Positions 43,987-54,359 of a stretch of DNA of 64,000 nucleotides are shown here, in pieces. The notes beneath the pieces were generated by a model. It did not search any database. It was not told the origin of the DNA and saw only the letters and a program-made list of their open reading frames with translations. Within the stretch, counting starts at the first letter, position 1, and every line of letters starts with the position of its first letter. The translations under genes and the position numbers were made by a program. Origin of the DNA: Rhodospirillaceae bacterium (GTDB lineage Bacteria; Pseudomonadota; Alphaproteobacteria; Rhodospirillales; JABHCV01). Location: positions 105,856-169,855 of the forward strand of contig JABJHA010000032.1 in the NCBI GenBank assembly GCA_018662005.1, written 5' to 3'.

Positions 43987-44469
43987 ATGACGCTATGCAT
44001 CTGCGGCACCGGTAAGGATTTCGACGCCTGTTGCGGGCCGCTTATTGAAGGCGCTGCTGCGACGACGGCCGAGGCCCTGTTGCGCTCGCGTTATACCGCC
44101 TTCGCCATGGGTAAGACGGATTATCTGGTCGATACCCTGACCCCGGAGCTTCGGGACAGCTTCGATCTGGTCGAGGCCGAAAGCACCGCCGCGGGTGCCC
44201 AGTGGCAGGGGTTGGAGGTACGCTCCGTCGTTGCCGGCGGGCCGGATGACGAGACCGGCGAGATCGAATTCGTCGCCAGTTTTCGCCTTCGCGACGAGGC
44301 CCGCGTTCACCATGAATTGTCACAATTCCGCCGTGAAGACGGGCGCTGGTTGTGCGCCGGCGGCCAAACCAACCCCAAGGGCGGGCCCCGCGAAGTGGTT
44401 AAAGTGGGCCGCAATGAGCCTTGCCCCTGTGGGTCGGGCAAAAAATTCAAAAAATGTTGTGGCGCCTGA
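43987..44469 (+). CDS. YchJ family protein with SEC-C motifs
   Basis: 160 residues. Metal-binding Cys clusters occur at both ends: [14 protein letters not shown] at the N-terminus and the SEC-C motif [15 protein letters not shown] at the C-terminus. The central NTF2-like part has [21 protein letters not shown]. This is the UPF0225/YchJ family; SEC-C binds zinc as in SecA. The biological role is unknown. The next gene starts 6 bp downstream. Confidence 0.9.
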   Translation: MTLCICGTGKDFDACCGPLIEGAAATTAEALLRSRYTAFAMGKTDYLVDTLTPELRDSFDLVEAESTAAGAQWQGLEVRSVVAGGPDDETGEIEFVASFRLRDEARVHHELSQFRREDGRWLCAGGQTNPKGGPREVVKVGRNEPCPCGSGKKFKKCCGA

Positions 44470-44475
44470 TCTGAC

Positions 44476-45225
44476 ATGGAAAAGCATTTCCATTGCACGG
44501 CGTGTGGCAAGTGTTGCAATGGCTGGCTGCCGCTGACCCTGGATGACGCCCTTGCCGGTGCCGGTCGCTTCCCCCTGGCCATGGTCCTGACGACGGTCCG
44601 CCAAAGTGCCCGGGCTTACAGTATCACCGCCCGCCACGGCACCATCCTGCAATTGTCGAAGAACAAGCGGGTGGCGGTGCAAATCAGCCCCATGTCTTAC
44701 CTGCCGCCGACCCTTTCCTGCCCAGCCCTGGCCGACGATGGCCGCTGCACCATTCATGGGCAGAAGCCGACCCGCTGTCGGACGATGCCGTTTTCCGGCT
44801 ACCGCAATGAAAGCGATCAGGGACCGCTGCTTAACCCCAAGGATGGCTGGTTGTGCGACACATCCAGCGCAGCGCCCGTGGTTTACCGGGATAAACAAAT
44901 CATTGAGCGTGCTGACTTCGAGCGCGAGGCCCGTCAGTTAAACGACGAGGCCGCCATCTTGCGCCCTTACATTGATACCCTGATCGCCAGCGCCCCCAAT
45001 GTGGCGGCGGGACTGGAAAGTGCGGCCCAAAAAGCCCAAGGCGGCACCGTCGTGCTCAACTTCACAACCGTGCTGCCCAGATTAAAAGACGTCGATACGG
45101 CCAGCTTCGCAGGGCAACAACTGCCGGTCCTGAAAGCCTTCGCAAATAAGACGGCGGGGGACAAAAAACTGGCCGACTATCACCAGTACTACGCCCAGAA
45201 TATCAAGGGCCTGGAAAGGTTTTAG
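44476..45225 (+). CDS. YkgJ-type cysteine cluster protein
   Basis: 249 residues. The N-terminal motif HCTACGKCCNG (C-x2-C-x2-CC) and later CPALADDGRCTIHGQKPTRCRTMPF form the zinc/iron-chelating YkgJ domain. The C-terminal 110 residues are helical and specific to this subgroup. It sits 6 bp after the YchJ-like gene, so two putative metal-binding proteins are probably made together. Function not established. Confidence 0.85.
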   Translation: MEKHFHCTACGKCCNGWLPLTLDDALAGAGRFPLAMVLTTVRQSARAYSITARHGTILQLSKNKRVAVQISPMSYLPPTLSCPALADDGRCTIHGQKPTRCRTMPFSGYRNESDQGPLLNPKDGWLCDTSSAAPVVYRDKQIIERADFEREARQLNDEAAILRPYIDTLIASAPNVAAGLESAAQKAQGGTVVLNFTTVLPRLKDVDTASFAGQQLPVLKAFANKTAGDKKLADYHQYYAQNIKGLERF

Positions 45226-45245
45226 GGAGGTATATATATAAATCG

Positions 45246-45482
45246 CCCCTCAAGCGCCGGGCGGGATCTCCGATCCCTTGGCTCGCATAAGGATCAAGCC
45301 CCTCAATCGCCGGGCGCTCACTCCGTTCGCTTGGCTTAGGCCTCTGGAAGTCAAGTTTCAAATGGCAACAGGAGCCTTATCCATAAAGGCTGAACTCACA
45401 CACTTTCTTCAAGTCCGCGACTGCGGGCCGCCGCTTATGCGGCGAGCCAAGGGTTCGGAGAACCCGCCCGGCGCTTGAGGGG
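45246..45482. repeat. Three-copy 40-bp module with a 41-bp inverted pair
   Basis: The 41-bp arm 45246-45286 (CCCCTCAAGCGCCGGGCGG at its start) and its inverted copy 45442-45482 match at 39 of 41 positions. A third, less similar copy in direct orientation lies at 45299-45338. About 155 bp separate the arms, so the transcript or a single DNA strand could form a very stable stem. The stretch 45226-45633 contains no convincing gene apart from these repeats. Confidence 0.85.
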
Positions 45483-45633
45483 CTTGTCCTCTTTAACGAG
45501 GGGACATCAAATCTTGTTGACAACCCACCCTCTCTCGTTGTCTTTATTCATGGTTAACGTTTCGGGGATAGTGTGGAAGCGGGTAATAACCGGTTCCCGA
45601 GTTTTGGTCTTTTATGACCACGAGGCTTATTTG

Positions 45634-45756
45634 ATGAAGATGTCGATGCCAGTTTTTGATTTGATTTCGCACCGTCTGCGCTCCTGCGCCGCCGGGCGTC
45701 TTCTGCTGGCTGACCTTCTTGCCCCCCTTGGGAACCTACGACTTAGGTGCCCCTGA
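45634..45756 (+). CDS. Possible leucine leader peptide before leuA
   Basis: A 40-codon frame starting MKMSMPVFDLISH, with GAGG 8 bp before the ATG, ends 107 bp before leuA. Its last third, RLLLADLLAPLGNLRL, has eight Leu in sixteen codons. Leu-rich leaders control leuA by attenuation in other bacteria. Downstream, CCCCTGA (about 45751) can pair with TCAGGGG (about 45799). No classic U-run terminator is seen, so attenuation is only a hypothesis. Confidence 0.4.
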   Translation: MKMSMPVFDLISHRLRSCAAGRLLLADLLAPLGNLRLRCP

Positions 45757-45863
45757 GATTCGGTCGTCGTTTTTAATAAACGCACACGTGACCGGCGTTC
45801 AGGGGAAGCGAACTCCATTTAATTTTGTACGCACACCTATAGACACGTAAGGACACCAGTCCC

Positions 45864-47417
45864 ATGAGTAGTAAACAGACAAACAATATAGTAATTTTCG
45901 ACACCACCTTGCGCGATGGCGAGCAGTCGCCGGGCGCTTCCATGAATCTGGATGAAAAGTTACGCATCGCCCAAGTTCTCGAAGCGATGGGCGTTGATGT
46001 CATCGAAGCCGGTTTCCCGATTGCATCGGAAGGCGACTTCGAGGCGGTCAGCGAAATTTCCAAGATCATCAAGGACTCGACGGTTTGCGGCCTGGCCCGC
46101 GCCACCCGCGGTGATATCGAACGCTGCGCCGAAGCCATCAAGGACGCCCCGCGTGGCCGTATCCACACCTTCCTCTCAACCTCGCCACTGCATATGGAAT
46201 ACAAGTTGCAGATGGAGCCCGAGGCGGTCTTCGAGAAGGTCAAGGAAAGTGTCACGATCGCCCGCAACCTGTGTGACGATGTGGAATGGTCGGCCGAAGA
46301 CGGCTCGCGCACGGATCATGACTTCCTGTGTCGTTGCGTCGAGGCGGCAATCGATTGCGGCGCCAGCACCGTCAACATCCCCGATACCGTCGGCTACGCC
46401 ATGCCCGATGAATATGCGGCCCTGATTACGATGCTGTTCAACCGGGTTCCGAACATCGACAAGGCGATCATTTCCGTTCATTGCCACAATGACCTGGGGC
46501 TGGCCGTTGCCAATTCGCTGGCCGCCGTTCAGGTCGGCGCCCGGCAGGTCGAATGCACCATCAATGGTCTGGGCGAGCGGGCCGGCAACGCGGCCATGGA
46601 AGAAATCGTCATGGCCCTGAAGACGCGTGCCGATCATGTGCCGTTCAGCACCGGTATCGAGACGTCGCATTTCATCAAGGCCTCGAAACTGGTCTCGACC
46701 ATTACCGGCTTCAATGTTCAGCCAAACAAGGCAATTGTCGGCGCTAACGCCTTCGCCCACGAGTCAGGCATTCATCAGGACGGTATGCTCAAACATGCCG
46801 GAACCTATGAAATCATGACCCCTGAATCGGTCGGTTTGGGGATGTCCAAACTGGTGTTGGGCAAGCATTCGGGCAAACACGCTTTTTCGGAAAAATTGAA
46901 AGCCCTGGGTTACGATCTGGGTGACAACGCCGTCAAGGACGCCTTCATGCGGTTCAAGAATCTGGCCGATTTGAAAAAGGAGGTCTTCGACGAGGACATC
47001 GTCGCCCTGGTCGATGACGAGGTCGTGCGGGCCAATGATCACATTCGCCTGGTGTCCCTGGAAATTAACTGTGGCACCGTCCACCGCCCGCCTAAGGCGA
47101 GCCTGGAAATGGAAATCGATGGCGACAGCAGGACCTGCACCTCAACCGGGGACGGTCCCGTTGATGCGGCTTTTAATGCGATCAAGGAGTTGTTCCCGCA
47201 CACCGCTGATTTGCAACTCTATCAGGTTCACGCGGTCACACATGGCACCGATGCCCAGGCAGAGGTTACGGTCCGCCTGGGAGAGGATGGCAAGACCGTC
47301 AATGGACAAAGTGCGGACACGGACACCATGGTGGCTTCGGTAAAAGCCTATATTAACGCTTTGAACAAGCTGTTGGTGAAACGTGAGAAAACTGCACCTT
47401 CCGCACTTTCCGCCTAG
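45864..47417 (+). CDS. leuA: 2-isopropylmalate synthase
   Basis: 517 residues. The N-terminal TIM barrel opens VIFDTTLRDGEQSPGASMN, with the metal ligand Asp and catalytic Arg, and has SVHCHNDLGLAVANSLA with the metal-binding His pair. The C-terminal LeuA regulatory domain (about 390-505) binds leucine for feedback inhibition. It condenses acetyl-CoA with 2-oxoisovalerate made by the ilv genes. Its stop codon TAG is the first part of a CTAG-bounded double-hairpin element. Confidence 0.96.
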   Translation: MSSKQTNNIVIFDTTLRDGEQSPGASMNLDEKLRIAQVLEAMGVDVIEAGFPIASEGDFEAVSEISKIIKDSTVCGLARATRGDIERCAEAIKDAPRGRIHTFLSTSPLHMEYKLQMEPEAVFEKVKESVTIARNLCDDVEWSAEDGSRTDHDFLCRCVEAAIDCGASTVNIPDTVGYAMPDEYAALITMLFNRVPNIDKAIISVHCHNDLGLAVANSLAAVQVGARQVECTINGLGERAGNAAMEEIVMALKTRADHVPFSTGIETSHFIKASKLVSTITGFNVQPNKAIVGANAFAHESGIHQDGMLKHAGTYEIMTPESVGLGMSKLVLGKHSGKHAFSEKLKALGYDLGDNAVKDAFMRFKNLADLKKEVFDEDIVALVDDEVVRANDHIRLVSLEINCGTVHRPPKASLEMEIDGDSRTCTSTGDGPVDAAFNAIKELFPHTADLQLYQVHAVTHGTDAQAEVTVRLGEDGKTVNGQSADTDTMVASVKAYINALNKLLVKREKTAPSALSA

Positions 47418-47549
47418 AGCCGATCACACTTAAACGGAATCATTATTTGATTCAGTTTAAGTGTGTGAATCGGCTCGCTCTTTAAAAAATCGATCAGTTC
47501 ACGTTTAGTTTGAACACAACGTGTTCAAACTAAACGTGAACTGATCTAG
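47414..47549 (+). repeat. CTAG-bounded double-hairpin element, copy 1
   Basis: 136 bp from CTAG (47414) to CTAG (47549). Hairpin A spans 47417-47476 with arms GAGCCGAT...CACTTAAAC and GTTTAAGTG...ATCGGCTC. A 15-bp linker (GCTCTTTAAAAAATC) follows. Hairpin B has perfect 26-bp arms (47492-47517 and 47521-47546) around a 3-nt loop. The leuA stop codon lies inside the first CTAG. A near-identical copy in reverse orientation is at 48764-48901. Confidence 0.95.
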
Positions 47550-47591
47550 ATTGGAAAAACCAAGCAAAAATGGCCCTAACATTTTGAAATC

Positions 47592-47639
47592 GATCAAATT
47601 ATCAGCACTTAAATGTTTGTGTTTAAATGCAGTTTGATC
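47592..47639 (+). repeat. GATC-bounded hairpin similar to the ilvN-ilvC element
   Basis: This hairpin starts GATCAAATTATC and ends GCAGTTTGATC with inner TTAAA-type arms, closely matching 39741-39781, including the preceding AAATC. It lies between element copy 1 and the terminator before mreB. Confidence 0.75.
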
Positions 47640-47671
47640 TGGTATTGAGGGCAATGCTTTTTTATAACAGT

Positions 47672-47706
47672 GGTGCCGGGGATTCGTCTCCGGCACCGAT
47701 TTTTTA
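47672..47706 (+). terminator. Strong intrinsic-terminator hairpin just before mreB
   Basis: GGTGCCGGGGA pairs with TCTCCGGCACC (11 bp, one G-U) around a TTCG tetraloop, followed by GATTTTTT. The run ends 21 nt before the mreB ATG, so it lies within any normal mreB leader transcript. A TATAAC at 47663-47668 could be a -10 that would start transcription at the hairpin itself. Confidence 0.85.
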
Positions 47707-47711
47707 AATAA

Positions 47712-48901
<1,190 letters not shown>

Positions 48902-49025
48902 GTTTTTTAGAGAGACCTCTTCCCCCCATTCCCACGAAAGCATATATTAAGAATTGAGTGATAAGCCTTAATGGCTTAAGCACTTATTTCGCCTGGGTTA
49001 TTGACAGTTTTTAAAGGGAGCAGAC

Positions 49026-49919
49026 GTGAAAGAACGTTCACGTTTTACGCACCGTGTTTCGGCCCCGATCCGGGGCTTTGGCCAGCGGTTTGTCTTTTTG
49101 GCGCTGGTTGTAGCGGCGTTCGCGCTGATGCTGGTGGGCAAGGCCGATGTCACCATGATGGAACGTTTCCGGGCCCAGGTGACGGACGCCGTCGCCCCCA
49201 TTCTTGATGTCATGTCACGGCCCGTCGCCACCGCCAACGAAGTCATCGCCGAAGTACGGGTGCTGGGCGTTATCGCCGAAGAAAACAGGAACCTGCGCCT
49301 CGACAAGGAACGCCTGCTGCACTGGCAAGTTGTTGCCCGCAAACTGGAGGCGGAAAACAAGGCCCTTCGCGCGCAACTGAAATATATTCCGGCGCCCGAG
49401 GCAAGTTACGTAACAGCCCGGGTGATTGCCGACACCGGCGGCTCTTTCGCGCATTCCCTTCTTCTTAACATTGGCGTCCAACCCGGTATCAACAAGGGAC
49501 AGGCTGTGGTGACTGGTGATGGTCTCGTCGGCCGGATTGCCGGTGTCGGTGATCGTTCCACCCGGGTCCTGCTGATTACGGATTTGAACTCGCGCATTCC
49601 GGTGCTGATTGAAGCAACCCGCACCCGCGCCATTCTTGCCGGTAATAACACCAACAGGCTGCGGCTCATTCATTTACCGCCCGGTGCCACTGTTTCACCC
49701 GGCGACCGGGTCGTTACCTCCGGTCATGGCGGCGCTTTTCCTGTCGGTTTGCCCGTCGGCCTTGTCGATGGGGTCAGTGATGCCGGTATATCCGTGCAAC
49801 CGTTTGTGACCCGCGACAGGCTCGAATATGTGCGCGTTCTTGATTATGGCCTGAAGGGAATCATCGACGACCCGAAGTCTTCGGATAAATCCGCGGAGGG
49901 CGGAAAGGGCAAGCCATGA
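49026..49919 (+). CDS. mreC: Rod-shape protein MreC
   Basis: 297 residues, GTG start behind AAGGGAG. One N-terminal membrane helix (FVFLALVVAAFALMLVG) is followed by a coiled coil (about 75-120) and the beta-rich periplasmic domain with VITARVIADTGGSFAHSLLLNIG-like sequence near residue 135. MreC links MreB to the periplasmic wall synthases and activates PBP2-RodA. It overlaps mreD by 4 bp (ATGA). A 258-bp gap with the inverted element separates it from mreB. Confidence 0.94.
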   Translation: MKERSRFTHRVSAPIRGFGQRFVFLALVVAAFALMLVGKADVTMMERFRAQVTDAVAPILDVMSRPVATANEVIAEVRVLGVIAEENRNLRLDKERLLHWQVVARKLEAENKALRAQLKYIPAPEASYVTARVIADTGGSFAHSLLLNIGVQPGINKGQAVVTGDGLVGRIAGVGDRSTRVLLITDLNSRIPVLIEATRTRAILAGNNTNRLRLIHLPPGATVSPGDRVVTSGHGGAFPVGLPVGLVDGVSDAGISVQPFVTRDRLEYVRVLDYGLKGIIDDPKSSDKSAEGGKGKP

Positions 49920-50431
49920 AACCGGTATTCTGGTCACGCCTGGATCTGGCGGCTCGACGCTTTACCCCCTTCGGATTGACGGTTCTGCTGGTCCTCCTCA
50001 ACACCTTACCTTTGAAGGTGCCCGGTTTGACCCAGGTGATGCCATTGTTGCCGTTGATGTCGATCTATCTTTGGGCCGTCCATCAACCCGACCTGATGCC
50101 CCTCTACGCAGTCTTTCTGGTTGGCATTTTGCAGGATACCTTAAGTGGCGTCCCGCTTGGCGTTTACGGCCTGACCAACCTGATCGTCTATGCCACCATT
50201 CTTTGGCAGCGCCGTTTTCTGGCCGGCAAACCTTTTGCCGTCATATGGGTCGGCTTCACCGTCGTCGCCGCAGGGGCGGTGATCATTGGCTGGATTTTGA
50301 TATCGTCACTCAACACAACGTTAATTGAGCCAGGCGCGATGGCTTTTCAGTATTTGATTTCGCTGGGCGTCTTTCCGCTGCTGGCGTGGTTATTCATGCG
50401 CTGGCAACGGGCTTTTCTTGATCATGTATAG
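49916..50431 (+). CDS. mreD: Rod-shape protein MreD
   Basis: 171 residues with five or six hydrophobic helices. The sequence AVFLVGILQDTLSGVPLGVYGLTNLIVY is the typical MreD segment (residues about 65-92). It overlaps mreC and lies 10 bp before mrdA, so it is part of the elongasome operon. Confidence 0.92.
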   Translation: MKPVFWSRLDLAARRFTPFGLTVLLVLLNTLPLKVPGLTQVMPLLPLMSIYLWAVHQPDLMPLYAVFLVGILQDTLSGVPLGVYGLTNLIVYATILWQRRFLAGKPFAVIWVGFTVVAAGAVIIGWILISSLNTTLIEPGAMAFQYLISLGVFPLLAWLFMRWQRAFLDHV

Positions 50432-50441
50432 ATGACCTGCC

Positions 50442-52343
50442 ATGCATAGAGACAGTGAACGTCATAAACAGTTTTCCCGCCGCACGGCCATACTCGCCGG
50501 TGGCAAGGCGGTACTGCTGTCAGCCCTTGTCGGGCGCATGTATTATTTGCAAGTGGTCGAGGCCGACCGCTACAAAACCCTGGCCGAAGATAACCGCATC
50601 AGCTTCCGGCTACTGGCGCCGCCGCGTGGGCGCATCGTTGATCGTTTCGGGGTGCCTATTGCCGACAATCAACAGAACTACCGTGTCGTGCTTGTGCCTG
50701 AGCAAACCGATGATGTAGAGGAAACCCTGATCAGGCTGGGCCGTATTATTCCGATCCGTCAGGGAGAGAAGAAACGCATTCTGCGTGATGTTGGCCGCAG
50801 CCGTGGTTTTGTGCCGGTGACCCTGCGTGAAAATCTGAGCTGGGAAGACGTCGCCCATATCGAGGTCAACACGCCCGACCTTCCCGGTGTGATGATTGAT
50901 GTTGGGCAAAGCCGCTTTTACCCCTTCGCAAGGGAGATGGCCCATATTCTGGGTTATGTGGCGGCGGTGTCCGAAGGTGAAACAGGAAGCAACCCGTTGC
51001 TTGAATTGCCGGGTTTCCGCATTGGCAAGTCGGGCATCGAAAAAGTATACGATCTGGCGCTCAGGGGTGCTGGCGGTAGCTCACAAGTCGAAGTCAACGC
51101 CTTCGGGCGGGTTATCCGCGAGCTAAAACGCAGTGAAGGCCAGCCGGGCACCCGCCTGCAACTGACCATAGATTCAGGTCTTCAGCAGATGACCTCCAAA
51201 CGCCTTGGCGAGAAAAGCGGCTCGGTGGTTGTCATGGATGTCCATTCCGGCGATGTACTGGCGATGGTGTCGACCCCCGGCTTTGACCCCAACGCCTTTA
51301 ACAAGGGCCTCAGCACCGAACAATGGAACGCGCTTATCTCTAACGACAGGGCACCGCTGACCAACAAGTCGATCGCCGGCAATTACGCACCGGGCTCAAC
51401 CTTCAAGATGATTGTCGCCCTGGCGGCATTGGAGAAGGGGGTTATCTCTGCCGAAAGCGAGGTCTTCTGTACAGGCAAAACCAAACTGGGCAACGCCACG
51501 TTCCATTGCTGGAAGAAGGGCGGTCATGGTGTCGTCAACCTGAACAAGGGGATATCCCAGTCCTGCGATGTTTATTTTTATGATGTTGCCCGCCGCACCG
51601 GTATCGAGCGGATTGCCGAAATGGCGCGCCGTTTTGGGCTTGGCGAGCAACTGGGTCTTGATCTTCCCGGCGAGCGGGCAGGACTTATCCCAAGTGACGA
51701 ATGGAAAAGGGGCGTCATCGGCGCACCCTGGCAAAAGGGTGAAACATTACTGGCCGGAATCGGTCAGGGCTACGTCCTGACAACCCCCTTGCAACTGGCC
51801 GTCATGACGGCAAGGCTGGCCAATGGCGGGGTCGTGGTGAACCCGCATCTGACCCGAAATATCGTCACCGCTGACGGTGTTGCCCCCAGGCAGGCAAAAG
51901 AGCCTATGGATATCGGTCTCGTTCCCGGTCATTTGGCGCTGGTTCGCGAGGCCATGGAAACCGTCGTCAATCAACCCACCGGCACCGCTTTCCGCTCCCG
52001 TATCAGGGCCCCGGAATTCCGCATGGCCGGTAAAACCGGGACGGCCCAGGTCCGTCGAATCAGTAAACTGGAAAGGGAAAACCGGGTCCTCAAAAATGAC
52101 GAGTTGCCGTGGAAAGAACGCGATCATGCCTTATTCGTCGGTTATGCACCCATCGCGGCCCCGCGTTATGCCGTTTCGGTTGTTATTGAACATGGTGGCG
52201 GTGGCTCCAGGGTGGCCGCACCCATTGCCCGGGATGTTCTGGAAGAAGCCCAGCGCCGGGATGCGGCGCGTCCGGGTGAGGAAATCTCCATCGAGAAAGC
52301 CTCAGGCGGGCAGGGCACTTCGACATCGAGTGTTAAATTATGA
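50442..52343 (+). CDS. mrdA: Penicillin-binding protein 2 (elongation transpeptidase)
   Basis: 633 residues. A short cytoplasmic tail and one membrane anchor (about 17-38) precede the pedestal domain with PPRGRIVDRFGVPIADN. The transpeptidase domain shows the active-site Ser in APGSTFKM, the SxN-like SCD in SQSCDVYF and KTGTAQ. PBP2 crosslinks peptidoglycan during rod elongation together with RodA. It overlaps mrdB by 4 bp (ATGA). Confidence 0.96.
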   Translation: MHRDSERHKQFSRRTAILAGGKAVLLSALVGRMYYLQVVEADRYKTLAEDNRISFRLLAPPRGRIVDRFGVPIADNQQNYRVVLVPEQTDDVEETLIRLGRIIPIRQGEKKRILRDVGRSRGFVPVTLRENLSWEDVAHIEVNTPDLPGVMIDVGQSRFYPFAREMAHILGYVAAVSEGETGSNPLLELPGFRIGKSGIEKVYDLALRGAGGSSQVEVNAFGRVIRELKRSEGQPGTRLQLTIDSGLQQMTSKRLGEKSGSVVVMDVHSGDVLAMVSTPGFDPNAFNKGLSTEQWNALISNDRAPLTNKSIAGNYAPGSTFKMIVALAALEKGVISAESEVFCTGKTKLGNATFHCWKKGGHGVVNLNKGISQSCDVYFYDVARRTGIERIAEMARRFGLGEQLGLDLPGERAGLIPSDEWKRGVIGAPWQKGETLLAGIGQGYVLTTPLQLAVMTARLANGGVVVNPHLTRNIVTADGVAPRQAKEPMDIGLVPGHLALVREAMETVVNQPTGTAFRSRIRAPEFRMAGKTGTAQVRRISKLERENRVLKNDELPWKERDHALFVGYAPIAAPRYAVSVVIEHGGGGSRVAAPIARDVLEEAQRRDAARPGEEISIEKASGGQGTSTSSVKL

Positions 52344-53488
52344 TTGGTGATATTCTCAATAAATCCAACCTGACCTTAGGGCAACGTCTCTGGCGATTGC
52401 ACTGGCTATTTGTGCTGGTGTTGATCATCACCGCGACAGTCGGCTTTATCATGCTTTATTCGGCCGCCAACGGTTCGCTTGAGCCATGGGCCGGACGGCA
52501 GATGGGGCGTTTCGGGATTGGCCTTCTCGCCATGCTGGTTGTCGCCATGACCAACCTCAGGTTATGGCTCAAATATTCTTACGCTTTCTACGGGGTGACC
52601 CTGCTTCTGCTAGGGGCGGTTGAGTTCGGTGGCACCATCGGCATGGGGGCGCAACGCTGGATTGATCTTGGCGTTTTCAACCTGCAGCCCTCGGAATTGA
52701 TGAAAATCGCTCTGGTTCTTGCCCTCGCCCGTTATTTCCACAGCGGCAACATGGAAGATATCGGCAGGCCCACATACCTGATCGTTCCGCTGCTTCTGGT
52801 TGCCGCCCCGACCGCCCTGGTCCTGCGCCAGCCGGATTTGGGAACCGCCCTGATGCTGGTCATCGGTGGCGGGGCTATCTTTTTCGTCGCCGGGATCAGG
52901 ATATGGAAATTCGCCCTGGTCTTTCTGGCCGCACTGATTTCGGCTCCCATTGGCTGGCAGTTTCTTCGTGAATACCAGAAGCAACGGGTGCTGACGTTCC
53001 TGAACCCGGAATCCGATCCATTGGGTGCCGGCTATCATATCATTCAGTCGAAAATTGCGCTCGGCTCCGGTGGCCTGTTCGGCAAGGGTTTCATGCAGGG
53101 CTCGCAAAGCCATCTCAGTTTTCTGCCTGAAAAACAAACCGATTTCATCTTCACCATGCTGGCCGAGGAATTCGGTCTGGTTGGCGGGCTTGGGTTGCTG
53201 GGGCTTTACGTTTTGATTTTGGCTTACTGCTTCACGATATCGCTCAATTGCCGCAATCACTTCGGGCGGTTGGTCGGCATGGGGGTGACGACGACATTTT
53301 TCCTCTACGTTTTCATCAATATCGCCATGGTTATGGGACTGATACCGGTGGTCGGCATTCCGTTGCCGCTGATCTCCTACGGCGGTACGGCGATGATGAC
53401 CCTGTTGCTCGGTTTCGGCCTGTTGATGTCCGTCCACATCAATCGCGACGAGGCCATTGGCAGACGCGGCGCCGCCGATGATTTTTAG
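52340..53488 (+). CDS. mrdB: RodA, SEDS peptidoglycan glycosyltransferase
   Basis: 382 residues with about ten membrane helices. SEDS motifs are visible: LQPSELMKIALVLALARYF, QPDLGTALM and the C-terminal GIPLPLISYGGTAMMTLLLGFGLLMS region. It polymerises glycan strands as the partner of PBP2. It is the last gene of the mre-mrd operon and is convergent with the metallophosphoesterase gene, 13 bp away. Confidence 0.96.
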   Translation: MIGDILNKSNLTLGQRLWRLHWLFVLVLIITATVGFIMLYSAANGSLEPWAGRQMGRFGIGLLAMLVVAMTNLRLWLKYSYAFYGVTLLLLGAVEFGGTIGMGAQRWIDLGVFNLQPSELMKIALVLALARYFHSGNMEDIGRPTYLIVPLLLVAAPTALVLRQPDLGTALMLVIGGGAIFFVAGIRIWKFALVFLAALISAPIGWQFLREYQKQRVLTFLNPESDPLGAGYHIIQSKIALGSGGLFGKGFMQGSQSHLSFLPEKQTDFIFTMLAEEFGLVGGLGLLGLYVLILAYCFTISLNCRNHFGRLVGMGVTTTFFLYVFINIAMVMGLIPVVGIPLPLISYGGTAMMTLLLGFGLLMSVHINRDEAIGRRGAADDF

Positions 53489-53501
53489 GCAAGCCTGAGT
53501 G

Positions 53502-54338
53502 CTAACAGCCAGCCACAACATATTCGCCGGTGCGTTCAAATATCCATCGTCCCTTATCATCAAGAACCATCTTCGTTTCATCAAGGAAATCGTGAAGATG
53601 AACCAACACATTTCCATCCTCAATAAAAATGACTGCGTAGGCAGGTGGTTCGTAGCTTTTGGGAACGTAGCCGGGGGCAGTAAAATCAAAGGCGACCCCG
53701 TGATTGGTGCCTCTTAATGCTGAAAAAGGAATTCCCTGCCAACTCCCCGAAATGGGTCTATGAACATGACCGAAAAACAAATGGCGAATGTTATCGTGTC
53801 GGTAAAGTACTTCCGCAAACGCTTCCTTGTCCTGAAGCCCAAGTGCATCAAGGCTGGGCAAACCGACATCGAACGGCGGATGATGCATGAATAAAAAAAC
53901 AGGTCGTCCCTGTGCCTTTTCCAGTTGATCGGTTAGCCAATGCCGCCGTTTTTCACAATAAAGGCCCAGGTGAGAACCCTGGTCGACGGTATCGAGAAAG
54001 ATGAAATCTCCCTCGTCGTTTCTTTGAGTGCTTTGCACAAAACCATTGTTATCTTTTTCAAGTTCGGGAAACGCCGCGCTCAGGTTTTGCCGATTGTCAT
54101 GATTGCCCATCATCAAAATAGCCGGTGGGGTAAGGGCGTTAATTATTTCCCTAAACGCCTGATATGCTTCGGGCTTTCCGGCATCGGTCAAATCGCCACT
54201 GAAGACGCAAAAGTCCGCATCAGAATGATTTGATTCAATATCAGCTACGCAGGTTTGCAGTCGTACTATGGGTGAAAGACAGCTGATCATCTCATCGGGT
54301 GCACCAAGATGAGTATCAGTAATTTGAATGATTTTCAT
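53502..54338 (-). CDS. Calcineurin-like metallophosphoesterase (CpdA/GpdQ type)
   Basis: 278 residues from ATG 54338. All five metal-binding motifs are present: ITDTHLG, SGDLTDAG, GNHDNR, HHPPFDVG and FGHVHRP. This is class III cyclic-nucleotide phosphodiesterase-like architecture. The relative GpdQ hydrolyses glycerophosphodiesters, and here the gene follows a GDPD and the ugp transporter genes in the same direction. A role in glycerophosphodiester breakdown is therefore as likely as cAMP hydrolysis. No signal peptide; cytoplasmic. Confidence 0.87.
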   Translation of the reverse strand: MKIIQITDTHLGAPDEMISCLSPIVRLQTCVADIESNHSDADFCVFSGDLTDAGKPEAYQAFREIINALTPPAILMMGNHDNRQNLSAAFPELEKDNNGFVQSTQRNDEGDFIFLDTVDQGSHLGLYCEKRRHWLTDQLEKAQGRPVFLFMHHPPFDVGLPSLDALGLQDKEAFAEVLYRHDNIRHLFFGHVHRPISGSWQGIPFSALRGTNHGVAFDFTAPGYVPKSYEPPAYAVIFIEDGNVLVHLHDFLDETKMVLDDKGRWIFERTGEYVVAGC

Positions 54339-54359
54339 ATCACTACCTGTCAATTTTAC

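Noticed and set aside
45475..45633. 5' extension of the Leu-rich frame as a 93-residue protein
   Set aside because: The extension runs through the inverted repeat and lacks a ribosome site; only the 40-codon portion from 45634 is plausible.
40820..45863. Prophage or integrative element
   Set aside because: No integrase, transposase, phage structural or conjugation gene is present; only accessory genes and palindromes.
52610..53689. 359-codon minus-strand frame over rodA
   Set aside because: It is opposite the well-conserved SEDS gene and would overlap the real metallophosphoesterase gene on the same strand.
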